From: Planctomycetota bacterium
GTDB lineage: Bacteria > Planctomycetota > PLA2 > JAEUHO01
Length of the DNA stretch: 64,000 nt
Assembly: GCA_020631815.1 (NCBI GenBank)
Contig: JACKGW010000002.1
Coordinates: forward strand, 186,001-250,000
Reading direction: 5' to 3'
Made by a program: the position numbers and the translations under genes. Below the pieces are notes generated by a model. That model searched no databases and was not told the DNA's origin. It saw only the letters and a list, made by a program, of their open reading frames with translations. Positions 33,517-41,143 of the stretch are shown one piece after another; position 1 is the stretch's first letter; each line of letters opens with the position of its first letter.

Positions 33517-35354
33517 TGGTCCCCCCGCCCCCCCCGTTCCAGATCGACGCCCTCCTCGAGCACGGTGCCTTCCTGCGCCGCCTCGCGGGCCGGCTGGTGC
33601 GCACCGAAGCCGAGGCCGACGACGTCGTCCAGGACGCGTGGCGCATTGCCCTGGAGCGTCGCGGTCCGGCGCCGAGCAAGCCCCGCGCGTGGCTGGCCGG
33701 CATCGTCCGCAACCGGGCCCAGCGCACGGCGCGTGACGCGGCGCGACGCCGGACGCGCCACGAGCGCGCAGCGCGGCCCGAAGCGCAGGACGCGACCGTC
33801 GACGTGGCGGCGCGGCTGGAGGTCCAGCGGCGCATCGCCGAGGCCGTGGCATCGCTCGAGGAGCCCGGCCGCACGGTGATCGTGCTGCGCTACCTCGACG
33901 ACGAGAAGCCCGCCCGCATCGCCGAGCGGCTCGGCGTCCCGGTGCGCACGGTCGAGAGCCGGCTGCGCCGGGCGCGCGAAGCGCTGCGCGAGCGCCTGGA
34001 TGCGATCGCCGGGTCGCGGTCGGCCTGGTGCCTGCCGCTGGTCGCGTGGCTGGGCGTGGGTGCGATGCGGGACGCAGCAGCCGCAGCAAGCACGACGACG
34101 GCAGCGGGAGCGTTGGCTCCCGTCGCCACGACAGGAGGTGTCCTCATGGCGTCAAGCATCGGATGGGTGGCCGCGGGCCTGGTCGGGGGTCTGGCGGGCG
34201 GCTGGTTCCTGCGCGAGGCCACGCGCCCCGCGCCCGAGCCCGTGCTGGAGTCGCACGAAGACGCTCCGGTCGAGGACCCCATGACGGGCACGGGCCCGAC
34301 GCTGGGTCGCGACGTGCCGGCACTCGAGGCGGCGACGAGGCGCGCGGATGTGGCCGAGGCCAAGGCCAAGCGCCTCGCCTCGCGCGTCGAGGAGCTGGTG
34401 GCCAAGGTCCAGGCGCTCGAGGCCGGTGGCGCGGGCACCGACGCCGCAGGCTCCGAGCACGAAGGCCTCGTCATTCCTGTCGGCCCCAAGCAAGAGGTCT
34501 TGGCCGCCATCGACTGGAAGGACGCGGGCACGGCGGCCCACGAGATGGCCCCGATGCTGGCGCCGCTCATCCGCTCGATGGCCGAGGACAAGGTCGACCA
34601 GGCCCAAGCCATGGAGCTGGGCAAGCGCAACATCCGCTTGGTCAACGCAGCGATCAAGCTGGTCGAGGCGGGACTGAGCGGAACCGGGGTGAACGGCGCG
34701 TTCACGCATCCGTCCGTGACGGCCAACTTCATCGTCGGCACGCTCGAGGCCGCCGGCGTGCCGCTGGACGAGGACCAGATCGAGCGGCTGAAGGACGTCG
34801 CCGACGACTACGTGAGCCGCGAAGCGGCCCGCGTGGCCAGCTACGGACCGGACACGCTGGCCTTCGTGAAGCTGGTCGACGAGTCGAAGCTGAAGCAGGC
34901 CTTCCAGGATGCCGTCGATGCGTTCCTGACGCCCGAGCAGCTGAAGGTGCTGCATCCGAACGGACCGCGGGCCCGCCTGGGCCTCGACCTCTTCTCCCCC
35001 GGGATCATCTGGCAGGGGCAGGTCAGTCCGATCACCTACCTGCGCGGCCCCTCGGGCGAGGAGACAGCGCTCACCGTGATCCGCACCCACCTGAAGATCG
35101 AGCCGGAAGACGCCGAGCGCCTGCGGCCTGCGGTGGCGCGCTGGATCGCGGCCCTGCCGCGCTCCATCGAGGCGATTCCCGCCGCGCCCGAAGACAAGCT
35201 CGGCCTCGTCACGTGGGATCGGCTCGAGGCGTGTTGGGCCCCCATGAAGGGCCTCTACGAGGACCTGATCGGGACGCTCCCGCCGGACCACCCTGCGATC
35301 AAGGTGCTGCGCGAGAGCACGCGCTGCCTGGTCCCGATCGCTCCGTACGACTAG
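33516..35354 (+). CDS. ECF sigma factor with membrane-anchored C-terminal extension
   Basis: A 612-residue protein. Residues 1-170 form an ECF sigma factor: region 2 with FLRRLAGRLVRTEAEADDVVQDAWRIAL, region 4 with VIVLRYLDDEKPARIAERLG and VRTVESRLRRAREALRERL. A hydrophobic segment follows near 208-227 (SIGWVAAGLVGGLAGGWFL), then a coiled-coil (ADVAEAKAKRLASRVEELV, about 275-300), then a helical domain of about 300 residues with no recognised family. Such fused extensions are known in planctomycete ECF groups and could replace an anti-sigma factor. The stop TAG falls inside a repeat terminus. Confidence 0.85.
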   Translation: MVPPPPPFQIDALLEHGAFLRRLAGRLVRTEAEADDVVQDAWRIALERRGPAPSKPRAWLAGIVRNRAQRTARDAARRRTRHERAARPEAQDATVDVAARLEVQRRIAEAVASLEEPGRTVIVLRYLDDEKPARIAERLGVPVRTVESRLRRAREALRERLDAIAGSRSAWCLPLVAWLGVGAMRDAAAAASTTTAAGALAPVATTGGVLMASSIGWVAAGLVGGLAGGWFLREATRPAPEPVLESHEDAPVEDPMTGTGPTLGRDVPALEAATRRADVAEAKAKRLASRVEELVAKVQALEAGGAGTDAAGSEHEGLVIPVGPKQEVLAAIDWKDAGTAAHEMAPMLAPLIRSMAEDKVDQAQAMELGKRNIRLVNAAIKLVEAGLSGTGVNGAFTHPSVTANFIVGTLEAAGVPLDEDQIERLKDVADDYVSREAARVASYGPDTLAFVKLVDESKLKQAFQDAVDAFLTPEQLKVLHPNGPRARLGLDLFSPGIIWQGQVSPITYLRGPSGEETALTVIRTHLKIEPEDAERLRPAVARWIAALPRSIEAIPAAPEDKLGLVTWDRLEACWAPMKGLYEDLIGTLPPDHPAIKVLRESTRCLVPIAPYD

Positions 35355-35531
35355 GCCCTGTTTCGAAAGGCCCCCGGCTACGTCGACCGCTGCCCTCGCT
35401 GCGCGCCGCGTGCACCCGGATCTGGCTCCTCACCGTGGACAGACCACGCCTGCGGGCCAGATCCGCGCGCCCATCGGCGCTCGCGTCGGCATCGGCCGCC
35501 TCGCGGCGGGGTCTTTCGAAACAGAGCCTAG
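35351..35531. mobile_element. MITE-like element with 24-bp terminal inverted repeats
   Basis: The ends at 35351-35374 and 35508-35531 are inverted repeats matching 22 of 24 bases (core CTGTTTCGAAAG). Each outer end is CTAG, which could be a 4-bp YTAR-type target duplication (IS5-like) or contain a TA duplication (IS630/mariner-like). The interior carries an inverted repeat at 35417-35426/35456-35465 and no coding frame. The left end supplies the stop codon of the ECF gene. Confidence 0.75.
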
Positions 35532-35535
35532 GCGT

Positions 35536-36660
35536 TCAGACCGCGGTGGCCGGCGTCACCCGCGAGCCTTCGCGCTCGCGGTAGATGCGCAGCACGGTCG
35601 TGATCAAGGCCAGCAGCAGCGGGCCGAACACGACGCCGCTGATCCCGAACAGCCCGATGCCGCTCATGATCGCGAAGAACAGCATCATGGGATGGACGTC
35701 GTGCGCGCCCGTGCGCGAGAGGATCCACGGTCTCAGCACGTTGTCGGCCGTGCCGACGATGACCAGGCCCCACACGACCAGGAAGATGCCCGCGCCCGTC
35801 GAGCCGGTGATGAACAGGTAGACGGCAGCGGGCGCCCAGACCAGCGCCGTGCCGCCGAAGGGGAACAGGCTGGCGCCGGCCATGACGAGGCCCCACAGCA
35901 CCGGCGCATCCAAGCCGGCGATGGCGAACGACACCGAGCCGAGACCGCCCTGGATCAAGGCCACGAGCACGCCGCCCAAGAGCGCTGCGGTGGTGGTGCC
36001 GCGCAAGCTGTCGAGGATCCGCTCCGTCTCGGGGAGCGTGAACGGCGAGACGTCCACGACGACGTCGCGTAGTCGTTTGCCGTCGCAGTAGACGAAGTAC
36101 AGCGTGATCAACATGACCACGAACCCGAAGAGGAACAGGAAGGGCGCAAAGAGGACATCGAGCACGCCCTTGGCCAGCGACCCGGTGACGAAGCGACGCG
36201 CCAGCTCTTGGGTGCCCTTCTGCAGCGCCCCGCTCAGGGCATCGAAGTCCTCGTAGCCCAGGAACTCCGCCGCGCTGTCGAGCCGCGGCCGAAGCTTGCC
36301 GCCCTCGCCGCCCGCGGCGAGCCCCGACTCGACATGCGCGACGACCTCGCCGATGTCGAAGCTCTTCACCTCTTCGACGAGCATGCCGCCCACGAGCATC
36401 AGGGGCAGCAACAGCGCCACGGGCACGAGCAGCACCATCACGAGCGCTGCAAGCTTGGGCCGCCCCCCCAGCTGCGCGGTCAGCGCCCGGTAGGGACGGC
36501 TCGTGGCCACGGCCAGGCACAGCGCCCACGCGATGGGCGTCACGAAGGGCCAGAGGATCAGGAGGAACGCGCCGAACGCGAGCAGCGTGACCACCGTGAG
36601 CAGCGCCTTGCGCTCCCACGACCGCTCGATCACCTCGTCGGCCTCGACGTCGTCCACCAT
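35536..36660 (-). CDS. AI-2E/PerM-family membrane transporter
   Basis: A 374-residue membrane protein with the AI-2E (PerM/YdiK) layout: two to three N-terminal helices (LLTVVTLLAFGAFLLILWP; AALVMVLLVPVALLLPLML), a large soluble loop, and a cluster of C-terminal helices with ALIQGGLGSVSFAIAGLDAPVLWGL and FGPLLLALITTVLRIY. Substrate uncertain; members export small solutes, sodium or autoinducer. ATG at 36660 chosen; GTG at 36669 is closer to the GGGAGGG and possible. Confidence 0.88.
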   Translation of the reverse strand: MVDDVEADEVIERSWERKALLTVVTLLAFGAFLLILWPFVTPIAWALCLAVATSRPYRALTAQLGGRPKLAALVMVLLVPVALLLPLMLVGGMLVEEVKSFDIGEVVAHVESGLAAGGEGGKLRPRLDSAAEFLGYEDFDALSGALQKGTQELARRFVTGSLAKGVLDVLFAPFLFLFGFVVMLITLYFVYCDGKRLRDVVVDVSPFTLPETERILDSLRGTTTAALLGGVLVALIQGGLGSVSFAIAGLDAPVLWGLVMAGASLFPFGGTALVWAPAAVYLFITGSTGAGIFLVVWGLVIVGTADNVLRPWILSRTGAHDVHPMMLFFAIMSGIGLFGISGVVFGPLLLALITTVLRIYREREGSRVTPATAV

Positions 36661-36741
36661 CCCGGTCACACGCCCTCCCACTGGCGCGCGCCCAAGTCTA
36701 GCCTCCAGGGTCCCGATCTCGCGCGCCCCCGATGGCGCCCG

Positions 36742-37269
36742 TCAGCATGTCGAGGCGAATGCCTCGACCGCGCGCCTCACGGCGCCCTTCGACAGGCTCG
36801 GATACCGGGCGTAGGCGGCGTCCGGGACCGCGTCGACAAGCCTCTGTAGCGTGTCCATGTCGACAAGCCCGTCCTCGACGAAGCGCCGGGCGTCGGCGAG
36901 ATCACGCTCGAGTCCGCGGACCAGCTTGGCGAGGACCTGCGTGTAGGGGTCGTAGTGGTACCAGGCAACGCGCTTGATCTTGCGGATGAAGACGTGGCGG
37001 TCGGCCGCGCCCTGCAGGGCCGGAACGAAGGCCGTCGGCTCCACCAGCTCGATGTTGATGTCGAGCTCGTCCTTCAAACGTTGAATGTCGCGCAAGACAC
37101 GGTCGTCATCGACGGCCAGGTCGACGTCGAGGGACGAAGCGCGCCATCCGCGCAGGATGGCGGTTCCACCACCCACCATGCACACGCGGAACTCCATGCC
37201 CCGCGGTGCGCTCGCGGAGAGCGCCTGCATCAGGATTGCGAGTCGCTCCGGTGTGACGTCTTCACGCAT
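36742..37269 (-). CDS. Nucleotidyltransferase-like protein (possible toxin)
   Basis: A 175-residue protein with the nucleotidyltransferase signature VGGGTAILRGWRASS then DVDLAVDDD (two aspartates), followed by a helical region (YTQVLAKLVRGLERDLADARRF). This resembles the DUF6036/AbiEii-like group, some members of which are toxins of type IV toxin-antitoxin pairs. The ATG at 37269 overlaps by 8 bases the stop of the preceding 148-residue gene, so they form a two-gene unit. The module reading is inference. Confidence 0.7.
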   Translation of the reverse strand: MREDVTPERLAILMQALSASAPRGMEFRVCMVGGGTAILRGWRASSLDVDLAVDDDRVLRDIQRLKDELDINIELVEPTAFVPALQGAADRHVFIRKIKRVAWYHYDPYTQVLAKLVRGLERDLADARRFVEDGLVDMDTLQRLVDAVPDAAYARYPSLSKGAVRRAVEAFASTC

Positions 37270-37708
37270 GTGCAGCTCCCACGAGGCGGGCGCATGCATC
37301 AGCGAACGAGTGGATGAGCCGCAAACGCGCGAGATAGCGGTGGTGGGCGAGCTCCCCGTCGGTCGACTCGAGCAACCTGTAGAGGCGATGGTCCGGATCC
37401 GGCCAGTCGACGTAGGGCACCGGCACACCCTCACGCCGTAGCCGCGACTGCGCCAAGGCCACCAACAAGCTGTCTGCCGTGACTCGACCCGACGCGAGGT
37501 CCTCCAGTCCGTGGTCGACCAGATCGCCGCCGGGCAGCCTCAGCTTGGCGAAGGAAGGCTCCCCAAAGCGCTCTCGGATCCAACGCTTGAGGGCGGCCCC
37601 CCGGGCAATCGCCTGCCGGCGTTCCGGGGACAGCCGCTCAGCGCGCAGGTGGCCACCACGGCGACCGTGCTCGCGGAAGGCGTCGCGAACGGCAGGGGGG
37701 AGCTTCAC
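37262..37708 (-). CDS. Small partner of nucleotidyltransferase (possible antitoxin)
   Basis: A 148-residue protein with a basic helical N terminus (DAFREHGRRGGHLRAERLSPERRQ) and helices to the end (LVDHGLEDLASGRVTADSLLVAL). No named family recognised; such small partners commonly precede DUF6036-type nucleotidyltransferases. The GTG start follows TATACT by 6 bases, so the mRNA is probably leaderless. That TATACT is the most canonical -10 in the window. Confidence 0.65.
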   Translation of the reverse strand: MKLPPAVRDAFREHGRRGGHLRAERLSPERRQAIARGAALKRWIRERFGEPSFAKLRLPGGDLVDHGLEDLASGRVTADSLLVALAQSRLRREGVPVPYVDWPDPDHRLYRLLESTDGELAHHRYLARLRLIHSFADACARLVGAAHA

Positions 37709-37714
37709 GACTCC

Positions 37715-37720
37715 AGTATA
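37715..37720 (-). promoter_or_regulatory. -10 box of the nucleotidyltransferase module
   Basis: TATACT on the minus strand, 6 bases before the GTG start, beside a CCTAGG palindrome. The nearby plus-strand TAGGAT (37745-37750) serves the divergent oxidoreductase gene. Confidence 0.5.
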
Positions 37721-37744
37721 CCTAGGGGGTAAGCATGGTCGAGG

Positions 37745-37750
37745 TAGGAT
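37745..37750 (+). promoter_or_regulatory. Probable -10 box of oxidoreductase gene (leaderless)
   Basis: TAGGAT six bases before the GTG at 37757. Confidence 0.45.
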
Positions 37751-37756
37751 AGGCAT

Positions 37757-38806
37757 GTGCGCGCGATCGTGATCCCCAAGAACGGGCCGCCCGAGGTGTT
37801 CGAGGAGCGGGAGGTCGAGGAGCGACGGCTCACGCCGGTGGACGTGCGTGTCGAGGTGGCGGCCGCAGGCGTCAACTTCGCCGACGTGATGGGCCGCGTA
37901 GGGCTGTACCCCGACGCACCGCCGCTGCCGTACGCGCCGGGCTACGAGATCGCGGGCACGGTCGTGGAGGCCGGCGAGCGTGCGGCCGAGCGCCTACCGC
38001 CCGGAACGCGCGTGATGGCCGTGACGCGCTTTGGCGGCTACGCCGACTTGGTGCGCGTGCCCGAGCATGCCGCCGTGCCGCTGGCCGACCACGTGCCGTT
38101 CGACGTGGCGGCGGGTACGCCGGTCAACTACCTCACGGCGTGGCTGGGCCTGGTGCACATGGGCAACGCCAAGGCGGGCGAGAGCGTGCTCGTCCACGGC
38201 GGCGCAGGCGGCGTCGGGCTGGCGGTCATCGACCTGGCGCGTGGGCGTGACCTCGTGCTGCACGCCACATCCAGCAGCGCGGCCAAGCGCGAGCGCTTGC
38301 TCGAGCTGGGCGTGGCGGCGGCGTTGGATGGCACCGCGAGTGACTTCGAAGACCAGGCCCGACGCGCCACACGCGGTCGCGGCTACGACCTCGTGCTCGA
38401 CCCCCAAGGGCCCGAGTCGTTCCAGCGCTCGCTGAAGCAGCTCGCTCCGCTCGGCCGACTCGTCTGCTACGGCTTCTCGTCGCTCGTCACGGGCCCCAAG
38501 CGCAAGCTGTGGCACGCGGTCACCAGCGTGCTCAAGACGGCCAAGGTCAACCCCATCACGCTGATGAACCAGAACGTGGGCGTCCTGGGCTTGAACCTCG
38601 CGCACCTGTTCACCGAGCGCGAGCTGCAGCGCACGGCGATGGCCAAGCTGGGCGACCTCCTCGATCGCGGCGAAATCCGCCCCCACATCGACCGCACGTT
38701 CCCGTTCACGGCGGCAGGCGCGGCGGCCTCGCACACGTACCTGCACGAGCGCAAGAACTTCGGCAAGCTCGTGCTGGTGAAGGAGGGCGTCGCCCCTACC
38801 CGGTGA
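37757..38806 (+). CDS. Zinc-type alcohol dehydrogenase/quinone oxidoreductase family
   Basis: A 349-residue medium-chain reductase of the quinone-oxidoreductase/VAT-1 type. It has the N-terminal GroES-like domain (VAAAGVNFADVMGRVGLYP, PLPYAPGYEIAGTV), the cofactor-binding GGAGGVGLAVIDLA near 155-170 and LGRLVCYGFSS near 235. No structural or catalytic zinc cysteines are seen, in line with zinc-free quinone reductases that use NADPH. The GTG start follows TAGGAT by 6 bases, so the mRNA is probably leaderless. It overlaps the end of the convergent ogt gene by 11 bases. Confidence 0.9.
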   Translation: MRAIVIPKNGPPEVFEEREVEERRLTPVDVRVEVAAAGVNFADVMGRVGLYPDAPPLPYAPGYEIAGTVVEAGERAAERLPPGTRVMAVTRFGGYADLVRVPEHAAVPLADHVPFDVAAGTPVNYLTAWLGLVHMGNAKAGESVLVHGGAGGVGLAVIDLARGRDLVLHATSSSAAKRERLLELGVAAALDGTASDFEDQARRATRGRGYDLVLDPQGPESFQRSLKQLAPLGRLVCYGFSSLVTGPKRKLWHAVTSVLKTAKVNPITLMNQNVGVLGLNLAHLFTERELQRTAMAKLGDLLDRGEIRPHIDRTFPFTAAGAAASHTYLHERKNFGKLVLVKEGVAPTR

Positions 38807-39293
38807 CGGCTGCGCCTTCCATGGCCAACAGGCGGCGCTTGATGTCGAGGTCGCCGGTGAAGCCGCCGAGGCGACGCTCGGCGCTGACGACGCGGTGGCA
38901 CGGCACGACGAGCGGGAGCGGGTTGCGGCCGCAGGCTTGGCCCACCGCGCGCGCTGCGCCGTGGCGGCGGAGCGCCTTGGCGACGGCTCCGTACGTCCGG
39001 ACCTGACCGCGGGGGATGCGCTTCAGGTGCGACCACACGCGCGGGCCAAAGCCGCCCTCGGGCAGCACGTGCGGCAGCGCGACCGGATCGGGCCCCCCCT
39101 GGAGGTAGGCCGCCAGCACGCGCCCGGCTTCCGTCGTGAACGGGCTGCCACGACGCAGGTCCACCTGCAGCAGCCAGCGCTCGAGGCCCTCGCGGACCGG
39201 GCCGTCGTCGTCGCCGAAGTGCACACGCACCAAGCCGCTGCCCGTCGCGGCCAGCACGATCGGGCCGATCGGCGTGCGCCGCAGCGTGGTCAT
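38796..39293 (-). CDS. ogt: Methylated-DNA--protein-cysteine methyltransferase
   Basis: A 165-residue suicide repair enzyme that takes alkyl groups from O6-alkylguanine. The active-site PCHRVV with the acceptor cysteine is near residue 135, preceded by IPRGQVRTYGAVAKAL (DNA-binding HTH) and RAVGQACGRNPLPLVVPCHR. An ATG at 39293 is chosen; a GTG at 39311 would add six residues. The end overlaps the convergent oxidoreductase gene by 11 bases. It may be read from the M28 peptidase promoter, as it follows 20 bases after it. Confidence 0.95.
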   Translation of the reverse strand: MTTLRRTPIGPIVLAATGSGLVRVHFGDDDGPVREGLERWLLQVDLRRGSPFTTEAGRVLAAYLQGGPDPVALPHVLPEGGFGPRVWSHLKRIPRGQVRTYGAVAKALRRHGAARAVGQACGRNPLPLVVPCHRVVSAERRLGGFTGDLDIKRRLLAMEGAAVTG

Positions 39294-39313
39294 GTGCACG
39301 ACCGTGGCCACGA

Positions 39314-41143
39314 TCAGCGGCGACCGGGCGCCGCCAGCAGCACCTTCAGCGTGATCTGCTCGTCACCGCGGAGCACGACCAGGTCGATACGCTTGCCGGG
39401 CTCCAGCCGACGCAGCGCTTCGACGAGACCCTGTCGGTCCCGCGTGGCTTGGCCGGCCAAGCTCACCAGCACGTCGCCCGCGACGACGCCGGCCTCGGCG
39501 GCAGGGCCGCCCGGCGCTACGCCGGCGACGAGCACGCCGATGTCGTGCGGCTCGGGGCTGGCCTGGACGCCCAAGCGCGGCGGGCGCGGAGGCGTCGGCG
39601 GCTTGGTGAACACGAGGCGCTCGTCGCGAGCTGCGATTTCGTGCACGACGTCGCGCACGAAGAGCGTGATGCGTTCGAGCCCGGGGAACTCGATGCGTTC
39701 CACGTCGTCCGTGGGCCGGTGGTAGTCCTCGTGGAGCAAGGTGAAGAAGAACAGCACGGGCAGGTTCTTGCGGAAGAACGACGTGCTGTCGCTGGGCGCA
39801 ACGCCACCCGGATCCCAGAGGCAGTTGAGGTGATGCTCCTTGTTGAGGCCCTCGACGAGCTCGTGGAGGCCCTTCGCCGTGCCCACGCCCCCCACCTGCA
39901 CGCGGCCTTCCTTGCTGCGGCCGATCATGTCGAGATTGACCATGCCGACCGTGTCCTCGAGCGGAACGGTGGGATGGTCCACGTACCACTGCGAGCCGAG
40001 CAGGCCGCGCTCCTCGCCCGTGAAGGCGATGAAGAGCAGGCTGCGGCGCGGCCGGTGCCCCTCGGCCGCGAACCACTCGGCCAGCTCCATGAGCGCGACC
40101 GTGCCGGAGCCGTTGTCGTCGGCGCCGTTGTGGATCTGGCCCGCAGCGGAGGCGCCACCCGTGCTCCCGAACCAGCCCAGGCCCACGTGGTCGTAGTGGG
40201 CACCGATGACCACGACCTCGTTGGCGACCTCGGGATCGCAGCCGGGCAAGAGACCCACGACGTTGCGTGCGTTGGCGCCCTGCGTCGCCGTGAGCGTGGT
40301 CACCAGATGCACCCGCGCTCCGGGCACGGGGCCGCTGCAGGGCCCCGACGCGCGCAAGCGCGGCTCGACCTCGGCGAGGCTCGTACCGCGGGCGGCCAGC
40401 AGGCGGTCGGCGAGAGTCTGCGACACGAACGCGTACGGAATCGGTGCCGAAGCCGCGGGCGCGCCGAGGCTGGCGCTCCAGTGGCCGATGCGATCGGGGC
40501 CGTCCTTCGTGGTGTCGGGGTTGTTGCAGAGCAACACGGCGGCGGCGCCGGCTTCGGCGGCCACCTTCAGCTTGTTCAGGAAGGAGGCGTGCTGGACCTC
40601 CTGCCACCCGGGGTTCTTGCGCAGCACCAAGACGACGCGGCCCTTCACGTCCTGGCCGGCGTAGTCGTCGTACTCCCGGTCGGGAGCGCTGATGCCGTAG
40701 CCCGCGAAGACGACCTCCGCGTCCACGTCGGCGGCGGCGCTCACCGAGAAGGGGTTCCAGTCCTTCTCCACCTCGTACGAAGTCGCCTCGCCATCGATGG
40801 TGACCGTGAGCGCGTTGCCATCGCCGAGGATGGGCTCGGCCACGGTGAACGGCTGGTACCAGCCGTCCGTGCCCTTGGGCAGCAGCCCCGAGCGGTCGAA
40901 CGAGGTGGCGATGTGGGCGGAGACCTCCATCGCCTCGGGGCTGGTGGCGTCCCGACCTCGGCGCGCATCGTCGGCCACCCACGTCAGCCGGGCGCGGAGG
41001 TCGGCGACGTCGATCTCCGTCGTGGTGGCGTACGGGAACGGCGCCGCTTCGGGGGTGCTCGCCTCCCCGCCGTCTGCGCGGTGTCCACCCGCGAGCGCCG
41101 TGCACACGAGGCATGCGAGGATCGCCCCCATGGTGCGCTTCAT
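39314..41143 (-). CDS. Exported M28-family zinc aminopeptidase with PDZ domain
   Basis: A 609-residue secreted peptidase. Signal peptide (GAILACLVCTALAG), a PA-like insert around 170-330 (EVVFAGYGISAPDREYDDYAG), then the M28 core with its zinc ligands: VIGAHYDHVG, NGADDNGSGTV, AFTGEERGLLGS, DMIGR and HEDYHRPTDD. A C-terminal PDZ domain (GVLVAGVAPGGPAAEAGVVAGDVLVSL) closes the chain. The M28-plus-PDZ layout is typical of broad aminopeptidases. The ATG at 41143 has GGAGGATCGGC before it and overlaps the start of the divergent gene by 14 bases. Confidence 0.94.
   Translation of the reverse strand: MKRTMGAILACLVCTALAGGHRADGGEASTPEAAPFPYATTTEIDVADLRARLTWVADDARRGRDATSPEAMEVSAHIATSFDRSGLLPKGTDGWYQPFTVAEPILGDGNALTVTIDGEATSYEVEKDWNPFSVSAAADVDAEVVFAGYGISAPDREYDDYAGQDVKGRVVLVLRKNPGWQEVQHASFLNKLKVAAEAGAAAVLLCNNPDTTKDGPDRIGHWSASLGAPAASAPIPYAFVSQTLADRLLAARGTSLAEVEPRLRASGPCSGPVPGARVHLVTTLTATQGANARNVVGLLPGCDPEVANEVVVIGAHYDHVGLGWFGSTGGASAAGQIHNGADDNGSGTVALMELAEWFAAEGHRPRRSLLFIAFTGEERGLLGSQWYVDHPTVPLEDTVGMVNLDMIGRSKEGRVQVGGVGTAKGLHELVEGLNKEHHLNCLWDPGGVAPSDSTSFFRKNLPVLFFFTLLHEDYHRPTDDVERIEFPGLERITLFVRDVVHEIAARDERLVFTKPPTPPRPPRLGVQASPEPHDIGVLVAGVAPGGPAAEAGVVAGDVLVSLAGQATRDRQGLVEALRRLEPGKRIDLVVLRGDEQITLKVLLAAPGRR

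Noticed and set aside
29743..34089. Open frame of 1448 codons on the minus strand
   Set aside because: It is antisense to two TPR genes with signal peptides and to the start of the ECF gene; long antisense frames are expected at this GC content, and its product is low-complexity.
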